Below are positions 13,020 through 25,953 of a DNA stretch of 64,000 nucleotides, piece after piece. Positions within the stretch are counted from its first letter, which is position 1. The number at the start of each line of letters is the position of its first letter. Source of the DNA: Sphagnum magellanicum (taxonomy: Eukaryota; Streptophyta; Sphagnopsida; Sphagnales; Sphagnaceae); assembly GCA_021904315.1 (NCBI GenBank), contig CM038925.1, forward strand, positions 6,574,501 through 6,638,500. Reading direction: 5' to 3'. The position numbers and the translations under genes are program-made. The notes beneath the pieces were generated by a model. It ran no database searches. It was not told the DNA's origin and worked only from the letters and a program-made list of their open reading frames with translations.

Positions 13020-15990
13020 ATCCTAAACATCTTCTAATGTTTCATCATCAATGTAAATTCTAACTCCTAGATCATAACCTTGGGAAACTATATGTGAAAG
13101 AGGTGGAGCCAGGGACTCCAGAGCTAGGGCTTGAGCCTCGGCATATGATGGTAGCAAAAAAGAAATGGTAGAATCTTGGAGCATCTCATCCTCCCTAAAT
13201 GAAAATAAATTCTTCAATGGAAACAATACTCTACAAATAAAGAAAGAGGAAGTGTGAGGTGTACAACATAAAGAATTGAAGGAATGCATAATATTGATGC
13301 AAGTGAACAACTTATTCATAATCAAGCAACCTCCTTGAACGTTTCTTGATAGGAAAGTCAATATCAAAGCTATGAACATGTTCGGTGTTAGGTTCGAGCA
13401 TGGCCATTTCAATGAGAGGCTTTAACACCTCCATAAAAACCTCCATATCTAACTCCAAAGCCAAGATGTGGCACCTAAGGCTTTGGTAGGCCTTGGTAGT
13501 GTTACTTGCAAGGTGAAAGATGGTTAGATACAATTTTTGATGCAAAGATTGAAAATGAATTTTTTGAGGAAGGGCACATACTTGTGGATGCAGATAAACT
13601 TGCAATAGAGGATCTTGTCTTCAACTAAACATCAATCAAAGCAGTAGCAAGATGCATTTTCTTTGCAACCTTAAAAGGTCTGTCGGCCTTGGACATAGAC
13701 ATAGAGGCCCTATTTGCCCAATTATACAACACATTCTCATTATGAGCTTCAATAGAGTTGTTCACAAACTCATCAGATGGTGAGGAGAAGACGAATCTCC
13801 CATTGCTTGAAGAGCTCCCATCAGGGACCTTAACAAGATGAGTTGCACAACTAAGGAGAGTCTACAAAATTAAAGACAAATTTTAGTTGAAGGAGAGAAG
13901 AAGAAAAATACATGAAAGTTTAATGGATTGTGATGGAACCTTGAAAGATGGGTCCTCGCTATTTGTTAGTGGTAATGAATTCACCACATCCCACTTCATC
14001 CGAATCTAAAAGCCATAGCTCTTTAGATAAGATTTGACCTCCTTGAAAACTTTGAGGTCATCCGGGTGAAATAACAAGACAACCCCATTAGAGGCCAATT
14101 TTTTTTTGGCAAAATCAAAAATTATAGTAATGTATTCATCAACCTTCTGATTCCAAACATGAATATCATTTGGGTTCCTGGATACAAAAGGAACATGGAG
14201 GTTTCCATGAACGTCTACAATGACAAGCTGAACCTTGCCACCAAGATTCATCTACTTAAAAAGAAAAAAAAAGTTAATGCATCTAGGACAAGCTATTATA
14301 ATTATGTTGTAAAGTGAAAGAAAATGTAATGCAAACCTACGTTGTGGATGAACTTGGAGATTGTCTCATATTCCAGCGCCAAGTTTGGGATGAGGTCTTG
14401 GTTGCCACAATGGAAAGGCAATGTGAATGGGAAGACCCTATGGTGAAAGCTAGGACGCCTATTGGAGGTAACAACAATCGGACTTGGGTGGGATGGAAAA
14501 AACTGTAATGATCCCTGTTGAGTGCTTTGAACTCCACTAGGAGAAAGGGTGGGAAGAATAGGTGGCATAGTAACCTTCTCTCTTTTCATATCCTCTGTTG
14601 TTTACAAACCTACAATCTAGTTCAAAGAAACCTCAACAAAGGTGTTTTAATCTACATTGGAGGAGGGAGGTTCGGTCACTTTCTCCTTCAACTTTCCCTT
14701 TCCCTAGGAAGCAATTTTTCGCCTCCCACCCTCAACCTATGTTCTTGTTAAGTTTGCAAGAGTCTCCGTGAAAGATGGCCTAATGTTCTCCCTCAAGGGA
14801 ATTTTCAAGGTGGGGGTGCTATATTTCGGGCAGTCAAGGTACCAACCACATTGGATAAGATGGGAAGAAGGCCAATCCTTGAGTAGGTCCTTTTAAAACA
14901 TAATGCTATCAACCTTGGGGTCATGCCAGATGTCCAGGAGAAATCTCTTGCTACAAGAATAAAGAAAAACAATGATGAACAAGTTGAATACAAAGGTAAA
15001 AAAAAGTCTTGAAAGGAGTCTAAAATATTTCATACCTTATACATATATTCAAAAAACGTTTCTGAGGTTAGGGAATGCCATGTCTTGCAAGATTTGGACT
15101 AACATATCTTGTAAACCTTTGTTAGCATTGCTTTTTTGAATTATTCCAAGGGGAAAATCCCAATTGATTGGATTTTGAAAAATTCATGAACAAGGCTATG
15201 TTTTATGTGGTCCAACTTCATCGATTTATAGAGATACAAAGAGAAATGAAAAAAAAATCCTTTTAAACCTAACTTTGATGTAGGAAATAAAAGAAGGGTC
15301 AAAAACATACTTGTTGAGTTCCATCATGGCAATGAGGAGCTCAACAAGCCCATGAGAGGTCTCAAGGACAATGGAATCCATAAAGATGTACCAGGAGGGC
15401 TCATCATTATGTAGACAATTAATATAAGGTAGCCAAATTTGCAATTTGTGATTACCATCCCAAACAAAAAACATGCGCTTGGAGAAAAACTTGAGGTTAG
15501 GATTGGCAAACAAGAAAGTCTCAAATCTCTCATTCTCAAACATCTAATGCTAACTCCAACAAAACATGTACTGCTTTTGGAATTTTTCTTGCCCTTTCCA
15601 ATTAAAAGGTGAAACATAAATTTTTTTGTCCCTTTTTCGATAGCTAGTCTAAAACACCCGTTCCATTTTGAGGATGTTAATTTTGAGAGCAAGACAAACA
15701 ACTAGCATCAATATCATCTGGCACAAGGGAATAGTCATTTGGGTTTTGTTCTTCAGCACCACCTTGTGTTTATCAAGGACTTCAAAGCTATTAAACTTTG
15801 TCTGACTTTGAACAGCTTAATAGTCCTATCAAAGGACAAAGAGTCTGCATATGCCACTGCTTGGGAAATCTACCAAAAAATTCAGAATGTTATAAATGCA
15901 CAAAGAAAACTGTGAAAATAATCCATAATTTTCAAACAAAAGTCAATTCAAAATGCACTTAATACTTGAAGCGTCTCCATAATCCTTGTG
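13020..15990 (-). pseudogene. ParB-like/methyltransferase-like repeat-family gene, degenerate copy 1
   Basis: Reading on the minus strand, exon-like blocks follow one another from high to low coordinates. At about 15540-15300 is a block with FFVWDGNHKLQIWLPYI, resembling the DGxHR core of ParB/sulfiredoxin-like domains, closed by a GTATGT donor near 15311. At 15200-15040 is a second block, also closed by a GTATGA donor. Then come a linker (about 14980-14560) and a segment at about 14250-13940 reading DFAKKKLASNGVVLLFHPDD, then KSYLKSYGF and MKWDVVNSLPL. This alternation is typical of the C-terminal half of a Rossmann methyltransferase. Blocks at 13860-13600 (VLYNWANRASM) and 13600-13040 (SFLLPSYAEAQALALESL) finish the gene. 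In-frame stops (for example after YGF) make it a pseudogene. A diverged plus-strand copy lies at 39.9-41.9 kb. The domain calls are from motif reading only. Confidence 0.55.
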
Positions 15991-16109
15991 ATAGAGATAT
16001 CTTTGCAAGATATGTCTTGTAAAAGTAGACACAATAAAGTTTAGCATTCTTTAGGGGAAAAAAAAACTTGAAAGGAGATGTTTGGGTTTAAAAAAAAAAG
16101 GAGCCAAGC

Positions 16110-16800
16110 TCTTGCTCCCACGTTTAGAGCTGAGCTAAATTTCAACTCGTCACATTTTCTGATGCATCCAAGGTTCTTTTGACGTCGAAGATCTTCAATT
16201 GCAAGAAAAGTAAAGAATTGAACTAGAACTCAGCTTTTAAAATAGTTTTTGGCCAAACTTTTCTCAGTGTTGAGAGAAGCTTGGCTTCATCAACAAATGA
16301 AGAGCCAAGCTAGAACTTGGCTCCACTTTCCAAGCTCTAGTTTAGTTCCATTTCCCCCTTGTGCTTTTTTAAGGGGGATTGAATTCTAGTTTAGTTCCAC
16401 TTTTGGAGCCGAGTTAAATTTCGACCATTTTTTTTGGTAATTGAACTTCTTTCAGTGTCAAGAGAAGTTCGACTACAAAAACAAATTGGAGCTGAGCTAA
16501 AGCTTGGCTCCTTGAGGTCTTACTATGCTTCTTTTGGTACTGAGAGAAGTTCAATTGTAGCAAACCAAGGAGTCGAGTTTAGTTCGGGCTCCATGTTTGG
16601 AGCTAAGCCTAAGCTCAACTCCTTTTTTTCCTTTTTTTGGTCGATTCCACCATCGTTTTAAAATCCAAACTCAAGCTTGCATTCAAGTTGAAGTTTTGTT
16701 GAGTTCGAATCCAAGCTTGAGCTTGATTTTTCTACACATAAAACTTGAACAAAAAACCAAATTCAAGTTTCAAGTGCTTACTTTGAGCTTGCTACTCTCC
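16110..16800. repeat. Degenerate tandem repeats with 'gagctgagctaaa' and 'gagagaagttcgac' motifs
   Basis: The phrases 'tg-gagagaagcttggc' (about 16268), 'tcaagagaagttcgac' (about 16457) and 'ctgagagaagttcaat' (about 16539) recur, each near a copy of 'gagc(t/c)gag(c/t)taaa' (about 16129, 16406, 16490, 16570). The units have diverged and spacing is uneven, so this is an old array. No coding role is apparent. Confidence 0.55.
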
Positions 16801-18610
16801 TCTTGAGGTGTGTTGAGATCTCTTGGCGTGTTTGGGCCTTCTCCTTCTTCATGCACAAAGAAATCAATAGGAAATATTCTTCTAAGAATGAACATTTATA
16901 TACAAATGTGGATTCAAGCCCTACCTCTCTACTTTGTGAAACCTTAGAAAAAGGTAAACAAGGTTTTTCTAAAAAGTGATATTTTATTGAACTCAAAAAC
17001 AAAAACAAAACTGGGGTGGCCAAAAATTCAACTAATGGTTTTTTCTTATCAAAGAAGGAACTTTTAAATGTTTTTCACTTTGACTAAGCATTTAAATCAA
17101 AACTAAATTATGCAGGAAATTGAGAAATGTATTAAAACCTCATTTGAGAAATTAAAAAATATCTCAATTAAGCTTTGAATTGATCTAGTTGAGCTTTACA
17201 AGGATTGAGTTGCGTGGAATTATCCAACATTGACAAATGCAATCTTAAATTAATGTATAAGCATTGTTAGATTTATTTATGAAGAAACCCTAAACTTTAA
17301 ATTGTGAACACATTTTCTGTTAACAAGAAGTTTTTAAAAAAATGTAATTACGCTAACATGTATTGAAGGATGAGGGCTTGTGCTTTGTGTGTTGTTGCCA
17401 TCATTCCCTAAGTCTTCGCCATAGCTTGCCTCTACCTCCTTCTTTGATGACAAAAATCCACTGGTTAGAACTCATGAAATTTTCCAAATTAATGTACTTT
17501 CATTCACAATGCAATGCATGTGGGCCTATAATGCATAAAATGTTACCTTTAAAGATTCCTCCCTCCTTTGAGAGAAATCAAACTTTTTTCCTCTTACTAA
17601 TACTTCTATCTCCTTCATAGTTGCACAAAAAATGTATTAGAAACTATGAAAGTTGCGAAAATACAACACAACACATCTTTGTTCCACTCCAAGAAAAGAC
17701 ATAACACCTCTTGTTTAGGAACTTGCAAGGTGCGTTTCCTTGTTTTCTTCAATGCCATTGTTAGCTTTCGTTGTTTTGCTTTTATATGAGTCCATTTGTT
17801 GTTGCGCCTTTTTCTATTCCTGTGTTGGGTTATGGTTAGAAGTTCGCTAACCTTCTACATCTGAAAAATGTTTCATCGAATCCACTCTATGGTTTTTATA
17901 CTTTCTTCTTTGAAGGATGTAGTCAATTTTTGGCTTTTACAACATCCCTTTTGTACCCATGACCATTTAAGGAAAATATACATAATGATTATTGATTCAA
18001 ATTGGTTTTCTGTGTGTCAAGATAACTCATTATTTGATGTGGCTATTGGGTTTGATGCCAATCATTAAATGGATTAGGTAAAAGCTATTGACAATTTGTT
18101 AACATCCTTACTTGCAGCAAATGTGTCCCTTGTTGCAATTCTAACAATTCAATGTTATTTCATTGCCATTCAGTTACATGATAGACGTGGTGGTAACTAA
18201 TGTTTCGAATAATAAAGACAAAATTCCAAGAATCAATCAACTACACTTCCATCTTTCATTAAGATAACAAGTTTGAACAATTACAATTTGTTAGATTACA
18301 TTGTTAAAATGATCAAATGTTATTAACTATTGACCTAACAAACATTTTTTTTCACAATGTGTACGGAATTTATAAAAACCTTCACCTAATTAATTTAATG
18401 TTAACAATAACCATCAAATCTTTTTGAACATATTCCTAAGTATTTGTGAAGCCTTAAAGAATAATTGCACAGACATATATCCCAAAATTGAAAGGACTGT
18501 TTAGTTACGACTATATTCAAGATAGTTGTTTTCTTGGTCAATAGGTTAGGGAGAAGGTTTATTTGTTCAAGATGTCCATCAATGGAATTGCGTTTGGATT
18601 TGATTTGGTC
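16801..18610. other. AT-rich DNA with no supported gene
   Basis: ORFs of 60-85 codons occur on both strands, such as 17363-17620 (+) and 17868-18068 (+). None has recognisable motifs. The last may be a decayed upstream part of the Mutator-like relic that follows, but this is not shown. Confidence 0.4.
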
Positions 18611-18614
18611 CAAT

Positions 18615-19545
18615 GAATATAACTAGGTGATGATTTGCAAAATGCATGGATGATGTTCAATCATATAAAATGTTTTCAAGGATGGACGACCATGGCTTGG
18701 GACATTTGTGATTCGATCTATTGTAAGGTCATGATGATTTCAATTTGTGACATGTAATCCAAGGACATGGAAGCTCAATGTATTTTGTGGAGGAAGCTGA
18801 ACGCAATTGTCGAGAAAAAAGGGTTGGGTATGCCCGTTTTCAAAGGGTTCATGGCAGATTGGTGTACAAGCAAATTGGAATTTTGTTCGCATTGTTTATG
18901 GGACTAAAGATCCTATGGTCAAGATGGTTGATAAAGAGTGGACCTACTTTTTCCATTGGACTTTGTTTCTAAATAGACACATTAAGCAGTTAATCACACT
19001 AGAATTCCATGATCGACACAAAGGCCCTCTGTTATGAGTACAAAAAAACCACATCCTTGGAGGAAGCTAACCTTCAATTTCTACCATTTGGTCTTGGTGG
19101 TACTTGTCTAGAACTATAAGCGAAGGCACCATTCATGAGCTCAATAATTGGTTCAACTTCTAGCACTTTCATGTGCGACAATGGGGAGGCTTCATGTTAG
19201 ATGTAAGTTTTTCCAGATTATTCTATTCAAATTTTATTTTCCATTTTTCCTTCCTGAATTCTAACCATTCCTTTTATGTGATTGTAGAAATTTTCTTTGG
19301 AGGAAAAAACTGATATGTTGACTTGGAATTCATTTGAAACAATTTATAACATTTGGCTTCAACAATCTAACAATAGGGGTACTTGCCTCTTTGCTACAAT
19401 GTTCAATGATTACATGTGAACATTTAGGTACTCTTCATTGTATTATGCCTTTTTACAAGGAGGTGCATCTAGGGCCAATCTGGACAAAAATGAATTGCAC
19501 TTGCATAGGGCCAATTGGTTTGGGGACCTAATTTAAATTGTTGCC
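18615..19545 (+). pseudogene. Mutator-like transposase relic, copy 1
   Basis: Plus-strand frames, joined over frameshifts, give in order DDLQNAWMMFNH, GWTTMAWDICDS, QCILWRKLNAIVEKKG, then QANWNFVRIVYG, MVDKEWTYFFHW, IKQLITLEFHDRHKG, WHFHVRQWGGFMLD and finally DKNELHLHRANWFGDLI. A second relic on the minus strand at 36.4-36.9 kb carries the same blocks. There the core reads ERTCSFHW; the C-x2-H in this place is a hallmark of Mutator-like DDE transposases. In this copy the Cys is Tyr (EWTYFFHW). The protein is broken by stops and frameshifts and cannot be functional. Assignment to the Mutator-like class is inference from this motif layout. Confidence 0.5.
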
Positions 19546-19865
19546 GTAGTTACAAAGTACACCTCAAACTTTGGTCTTTTTGTTAAAATACTGCATTTGG
19601 AAGGTGAGGAAATGCTTTTGGATTAGCCAAACACAAGGCAAACCTTCCACTTGGGTTGGAAGCAAATTTACACTAACATGATCAGCTGAACTTCTTTTAT
19701 CCAAAAGTGGTTAATGCAACAGCTCTAATCAACTAGTCGTCAATAATAAATATGAAGGAAACCGACAACCTTGATCTTGTTATCACCCACAATGGTGCAG
19801 ACATCTTTGAGTGCCTTTGTGGGGACGACATTTGGCGAATTGAATGTTGCCCCTTGAAGTCAAAT

Positions 19866-20690
19866 TGTTGCAACCCCACGTTGGGGCTAAGTGTGAGAAG
19901 GCAACTCACACTCCCAAAAGTGGGAAAATGAAGTCCTCCGGGACTCCCGAAAACTCAGAAGACGATTTGAGGGGTCAAATCTCCTCGCCTTGATGCGTTC
20001 TTTATATCAATGGAAAGCTCTTGAAGTGTAGATGTCCAAAATGGCCTCACATTGACCATTTGGACATCTTCAGCCCAAGTTATGGGAAAAAGAAGGGCCG
20101 GGAGTCGAACTGCCAGTTTGACTCCCGACCACTAAAAGTCGAGAATCGACCTCTTCCCGACGTCTCCTTAAGGAGTGCGACACGGCGTTGGAAAGCTCTC
20201 GACGAGAGCTACAACTTTGGTTTAGAGCTCGTCCCGATCCGAGCTCGGGGCGAGGAGCTATGAGCGTCCAAAGTCCTGGGACTTCAACCCGGGATAATTT
20301 TGGGACTCCAACTTGGGAGTCCCGGGAAAAAGAGCCATTTGGATGTAGCCTCGGCGGAGAGCTACAAAGTATACTATATGGGGGAAGGTGGTGGTTTCCC
20401 CCGAGTCCGGGCTGTGGTGAGTCTTGTGTGTAAAAGTGCCCGTGGTTTGTCCCAACACCCAAAGGTGTTTCCGAATGTGAACTAACCCTCTTGTTGTTGG
20501 TTTTGGATGCAGATTCGTGCTTGATCTTCTAGTCCATCTTCCTAGTCTAATCCCGGAACTTCTAGCACACCCCTCTACCCCTCTTTAGTGCTGGAAATCG
20601 GGAGCACCCCCTCAAGTCCCAACTTTCCGCAACTACACATAGTTGGACCCTCAAGTGGGTTCAACCCGGGACTTGGGAGTGCGTCACAAA
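19866..20690. mobile_element. GC/CpG-rich LTR-like block, possible solo LTR
   Basis: About 0.8 kb of GC-rich DNA sits in AT-rich surroundings. It starts TGTTGCAACCCC and ends near GTGCGTCACA, so TG...CA ends are possible. It contains many CCCGGGACT/GGGAGTCCC-type inverted words and a TATA-like stretch near 20370. No polyprotein motifs lie on either side, which suggests a solo LTR. I found no clear 5-bp target duplication, so exact ends are uncertain. The short ORFs inside (20021-20485) overlap on both strands and look like composition artefacts. Confidence 0.45.
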
Positions 20691-21865
20691 CACTCATTGC
20701 TTGATGTTGTAAAAATACATTAAACATTATTACAAAGCCAAAATCATTTCAAAATGAATAGATCATGGTATTCCTACTTCATGTTATGTTGATTACTAGT
20801 TTGTAGCCAAAGGTGTATCAATTGAACTACATAAGTTTTGGTTTGTCATGATGACCTTATGCATTGTGTGGGAGGGATAAGTAGGAAATATGCACTTGAT
20901 AGGCCAAACCTTGCCTTCTTTATGGCTTATGTAAACATGGACAAATTTCAATCAAATTGAGATGGTGGCATTGGAAGAGGCTGGTTTCTTGCTCTTGGAA
21001 AAGCCAATATGTCCCCTTGTTAATTAGGTTGGAAACAACATTTTGCCACTCATGAATTAGCCTTCCACATGTGCCCGTCGAAATTTCTTTGGCGATGGTC
21101 CTTTTACCCATGTCTATAAACCATTGGATTCAGAGGCTTGGCCCAAATAAGGAATGGGAAGAAGATTTGTCATCCTAACATGTTCAAACTATCCATTTTG
21201 TAAGAAAACAAGTGGGAGGTGGGACGAACTATTGAAGCCACATTATTAACTCCTTTAAACATTCCCCCTCTGATATATGGACAAATTTATTGTCTCCTTT
21301 CAAGATTGCTAAAAAATCATAAGCAATATGAAGCAACGATTAGTGATTACTTGGCTTGCAATTGCGTGGATTTTTCTTCCATGATGTTTGGGTCCCTCAA
21401 TAAGTAGGGGCCGTGGGTGCCATGTAAACACTTGCATTATTTTGTGCAATATGCCATATATTCTAGGATTAAAAAACCATTCATCCACTATCCATTTTGA
21501 AGCTAGAATGAGGTTCATAGATTATTAGATCATGCCAAAGTCTTGGAGGTAAATTAAGTTGCAATGTCATTAGATAATTGTCAAATAGGATTGTTATGGG
21601 TTCTATTCTTTTGGAATGCATATTACTATAGAAATAAAAATATTCTTCAGCATGATGTGTGTAGTGCATTATTCATTAATTTCTCAAACATTTTCTTGGT
21701 TCCATGATTATGTGGACTTCCTACCCTTGACTTACCGTGTGGCTTAACTTAAGTTACACAAGTTATTATTTCACCTTTTTGCATTATGATGTAGCTCCTT
21801 CGAATTTCACCTTTGGCACCTTTTCTTGCAAATGAAATTGAACATGAAAATTATGTGAATCTAGT
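20691..21865. other. AT-rich intergenic DNA
   Basis: No gene or repeat with clear edges was recognised. ORFs at 20920-21111 (-), 21219-21407 (+) and 21309-21669 (-) overlap one another and have no motifs. Confidence 0.5.
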
Positions 21866-21868
21866 AAT

Positions 21869-22210
21869 TTCCATTCGTCATAACTATTTTGGAATTACTT
21901 TATCCATACATTCAATTAGTCGAAAGTTTCATGCAAACATTCATCTACTTCCAATCATCATCCAAAATATCATTCATGATCCATGTTCATCCCAATATTT
22001 CATGTTATTTGTAACTTTCATCCATGTACATGTGGTTTTCATTTGGTATAATTGTTTTGGAATTAGTTTCATTTACACACTTCAACTTGATGAATCTTTC
22101 ATCCAAACAATTCATCTACTTACAATTATCATCCAAAAAGTTCATTGATGTTTAATTTTCATCCAAACATTTCATCCATTTTCTGGTTTTCATCCATGTA
22201 CATGTGGAAA
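21869..22210. repeat. Two diverged direct repeats of about 168 bp
   Basis: The block beginning 'ttttggaatta' near 21887 recurs near 22055. Both are followed by 'ttcat(g/c)(c)aaac', 'attcatctact' and 'catccaaaa'. A third partial copy of 'tcatccaaacatttcatcc' follows near 22160. ORFs here follow the repeat and are not genes. Confidence 0.6.
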
Positions 22211-22464
22211 AATATTTTCCACATCATTCCTATGTGGCACAAGGATATTCTAAGAATATTTTGTCCTTGCCATCAAAATATTCCAAATATATCTGTTCCT
22301 ACTCATAGGCTCATGTTCATGCTCACATGTTTGTTTCTTAGTGTTAGGTAAACTATTTTATTATACTAAGAATAGGTTGACCTTAAACCTACATGATGTA
22401 AAGTTAGGTTGGTGTCAAAACAAATATGACTAACGTGACATGACAAGGTTGACATTAATAACTA

Positions 22465-22650
22465 GGTGGTTTTAAGCATTTAATTTCAAGGTTTTAGGTT
22501 TTCAAGTTTTAAGTTCTAGGTTTTTGGCATTTAGCTTTAGGATTTCAAGTTTTCAAGTTTTAAGCCTTAAGCCTCAAGGTTTTAGGTGTTTAGCTTCAAG
22601 CATTTAGCCTCATGGTTTCAAGCATTGTCTTTTTGGGGTTTAGGGCTCAT
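22465..22650. repeat. Short degenerate 'caaggtttta-ggtttt/agcat' repeats
   Basis: A run of words such as 'aggttttaggttttcaagttttaag' variants repeats about every 20-30 bases. It is simple degenerate tandem sequence with no coding content. Confidence 0.6.
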
Positions 22651-25600
22651 GATAGATTTCTTCATCCCTCTTTTCTCTCTTTCTTGTAGAACTAATGTAG
22701 GACCTTTTGCCTTGGTAAAATAGATCTTTTTAGTAGGATTAGTTTTTTTTTTCCTTGAAATAGTTTTTACTACCCCTTCCTTAGTCTAGTGATTACAACG
22801 ATGTCATCACAAATAGAAGGGAAGATGATGTTAAGGCTAGAATAAACTTCAAAAAGAATTGGACATAAACTTTAACTTGATTTGGATGATCAAAAAATAT
22901 GTACCAAAAAACATTACCAAAATCTCATTATTGAAAACCTTGTACAAAAAATAGTTTATTGAAAACCCTTTACCATGTTTAGATAGAAAATCTACTTGTG
23001 CAACTTTTTTGTAATCTATCTAGAAAATATTCCATGATATGTTTAGTGCAATTTTTTTGTCAACACTCTTCTTTATGTTTCTCCTATCAACTCCACAAAA
23101 CTTTATTGCTTCCTGATGACTTTCAATTGATTGAGAGGTTTGCAAATGTGTGCATGATGTTTTTGGCCATTGTGAAGTTAAAAGATTTGGTGTTTATTAA
23201 GTGACTTGCCAATCCATATTTAAAATTTTCAAGTAATTATTAATTGTGCTTCAACTTCTTAATGTCATGTAAACAAGGTGGCATAGAATTAACAAAAGTT
23301 TGTATGACAAAACTTCCTTTAGAATGGAATTCTACTTTGCATAAAAAAATCACATCTAAACATGGTGATGGTCCTTGTTGCACTTGTGATGGACCTATGA
23401 ACCATTTTCCCAACAATACTAATTGTGATTAAAGTGGTCTCCACAATACATTTAAAAGAGCCCTATCTTTTTCTCTTCATTGCAATTTTTCTTCATTAGT
23501 TTTCAAGCTTGTCAAAACTTGTAGTTTCATTAATATTCTCATTTCTACTCTATTTTCCACTTTCTATGAACAACCAATTCAAGGTCATCGTCTTCTTCAA
23601 CCTCACTCTCAAGCCTTTCGTCTTGCTCATCCTCACCACTAGACCTAAAATTTGGCAATCCTTCTACTCTTTCTATTGAGTCACACAAAGGATGATCAGT
23701 GTGTTTTTTTTTATTCTTATAATTCCCCATTTAAACAATGTTGACAACAACCCAAAACTCACTTGGATGTAAACATCTAACAAGGCATTTGCAAAATAAA
23801 ATATGCAAGAAGTCAAGCACTTGCTTGAGTTGTGTGTAATAAGTAACATGTCAAGCACAATTCCATGGTAGGAGTTTGCAACATAGTTCTTGCTTCAAAT
23901 GTGTTTGGCAACACCTTGGTGTGTGTGGAGACCTTGGCTAGTGAATATCGATGACAAGTTTGAAAAAGTGGAATAAGAACAATGGTCATCATTGTGTAAA
24001 GTGAAGCTCACCATTAAACCTAACTTTGCTTCTTTGAATGTTGGGCATCAAGGGCTTACTTCGATTCAAGAATCATTAAGACACTACAAGAATAGTCCCA
24101 TTTTGCACCTAATCTAAGATGATATGAATTTCATCCATAAATGGTTCATTTTGAAATATATGTTTTTAATAAAAATATTTGAATTTCCTCAACTTATGAA
24201 ATTTTAGTCCTTGTTCAACACATATTTTGGCTTTTATGAAGGTTCTTATATTCATAGACTTGTCTAATACATTTATAGTTCCTTCATGGTATAGTAAGCA
24301 TTAGGTTCATTGCAAACCTTACAAAACACATCAAAATTGCTAGGCAATGTAGCCTAAACCTCCATTACAAAGAATCAAAGATTTAATCTTCAAGAAAGTT
24401 GATAGAATTATGTACTTTTGGGGGCATGAAAAACATGTTCAAAGTACTCTAGTGTAAAGTAAAATTAAAACATAGTTTCAAGATCTTTTTAATGCTATGC
24501 GCTCATAATCACTAGTATATGGCTTCTGTTGAATTTTGAGAGAAAAAAGTCTATTTTCACATAGTATTAAATAAATTTAAAATTAAAAGTAGTTGTCCAT
24601 TGTAGGGTTTCCATTGCTTTGCAATCACTTTAAAGATAAGTACAGTGATCTTCAAATCATCTTCAAATTACCCAAAAATCACAAAAGTGAAAATTCACAA
24701 CTTTAAGAACAATTTACAACAAACTTCATTACATTTCAATAATCATGAACCTGCAAGATTTATGGATGACTTCCTAGTCCTTGGCTCCTTTTAGCGTGCT
24801 TGGACCCATGTGACAACTTGTTTTCCAAAAGAGGAGATCCCAGCTATGATGGTGTGTGTATGCTCTTGATTTTTGTTTTTGCAGGTTCTAGACGGTGGAT
24901 GGATTTGGTGAAAGGTCCACAAAGGGTAAAATTTGCTATGCTATGTGTGTAAAGGCAATGAAGACTTCGATGGGATGTGTGGTGTGGAGCTACCGAGCTC
25001 AATAATATGTTGGCTGTTGTGGATGGCTATGGCAAGGAGCATTCTGGGCTAGTTTGTTTAATTTTTGTGGGCAGAATTGAATGTTTCAAGAGAGAGAGAG
25101 AATCAGAACTGTGTGTCTAGTGTAGAGCACATAAGGAAATAGGTTCCACTGCATTGTCCTTATGTTCCTGTGTGTAACTCTCTGTGCAATAAAGAAAATG
25201 GGAAATATGAGGATGTGATGAAAGAATAGTAGGAATCCTCTGCAATCTGTGAGGAAACTTTGGGGAGTATGGGAATGCTGCAATTGGGTTGGCATTCACA
25301 AAAGCCTGGACTTGGGTAAATGGGGATCATCTAAATCTTAGAAATTTCTCCTCTGGGCAGTGGGGGTGTTGATGGGTGTGATTGCCAGATGATGAGGGGT
25401 TGGATCATGAGATTGGGAATTATCGAAACATATTGGCGTCCAATTTGTGGAATATAGGAGTGACATGAGAATGGAGCAAATTGCAGAGACCTGAGCAACA
25501 GAGGGTTCTGTTCCAAGGTTTCTTCACAGTTATCTTTCTTTGTTGTTGCAAGAGAAGCATGACAGTAAGTATTCATATGAACAATATTCCTATTGCCCAT

Positions 25601-25950
25601 CTTATCTCAAATTTAAATGAACCCCATGAAATACAGACAATATAAATATTGATTTTCAAAAGACAAATGAAAAATATAATATAATATATAAATTATACAT
25701 ATATATAGATATATGCGTCATCATTTTAGTGTTGATTCATTTCCTACATAATTAACAAAACTTCAAAGGAAGTCCTTTTTAAAGGAAATGATTCTAATTT
25801 GAAGGTTCAACTTTCTGCATTGAGTCCCATTATTTGAGCAGCTTTTGAGACAAAAAGGGGCAATAGTGAAGGCAAGGGAAAAAAATGAAATAAAAATTCA
25901 TCTAACAATCCAATGACAAAAGTCAGTTGTAATACCTACAATATTTGAGG
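22651..25950. other. AT-rich DNA, no supported gene
   Basis: A minus-strand ORF at 23545-23730 has an acidic stretch (SEVEEDDDLELV) but no context. The 24.8-25.6 kb part is somewhat less AT-rich with overlapping ORFs on both frames, and no homology is recognised. A string 'cactacaagaa' at about 24081 resembles a CACTA terminus, but no partner end was found. Confidence 0.4.
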
Positions 25951-25953
25951 ACT

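Noticed and set aside
20021-20485. Overlapping ORFs up to 130 codons on both strands
   Set aside because: They lie in the CpG-rich LTR-like block, where stop codons are rare by composition, and show no protein motif.
24081-24095. CACTACAAGAA string as a CACTA transposon end
   Set aside because: No matching inverted end or subterminal repeats were found within several kilobases; a single 11-base match is expected by chance at low rate.
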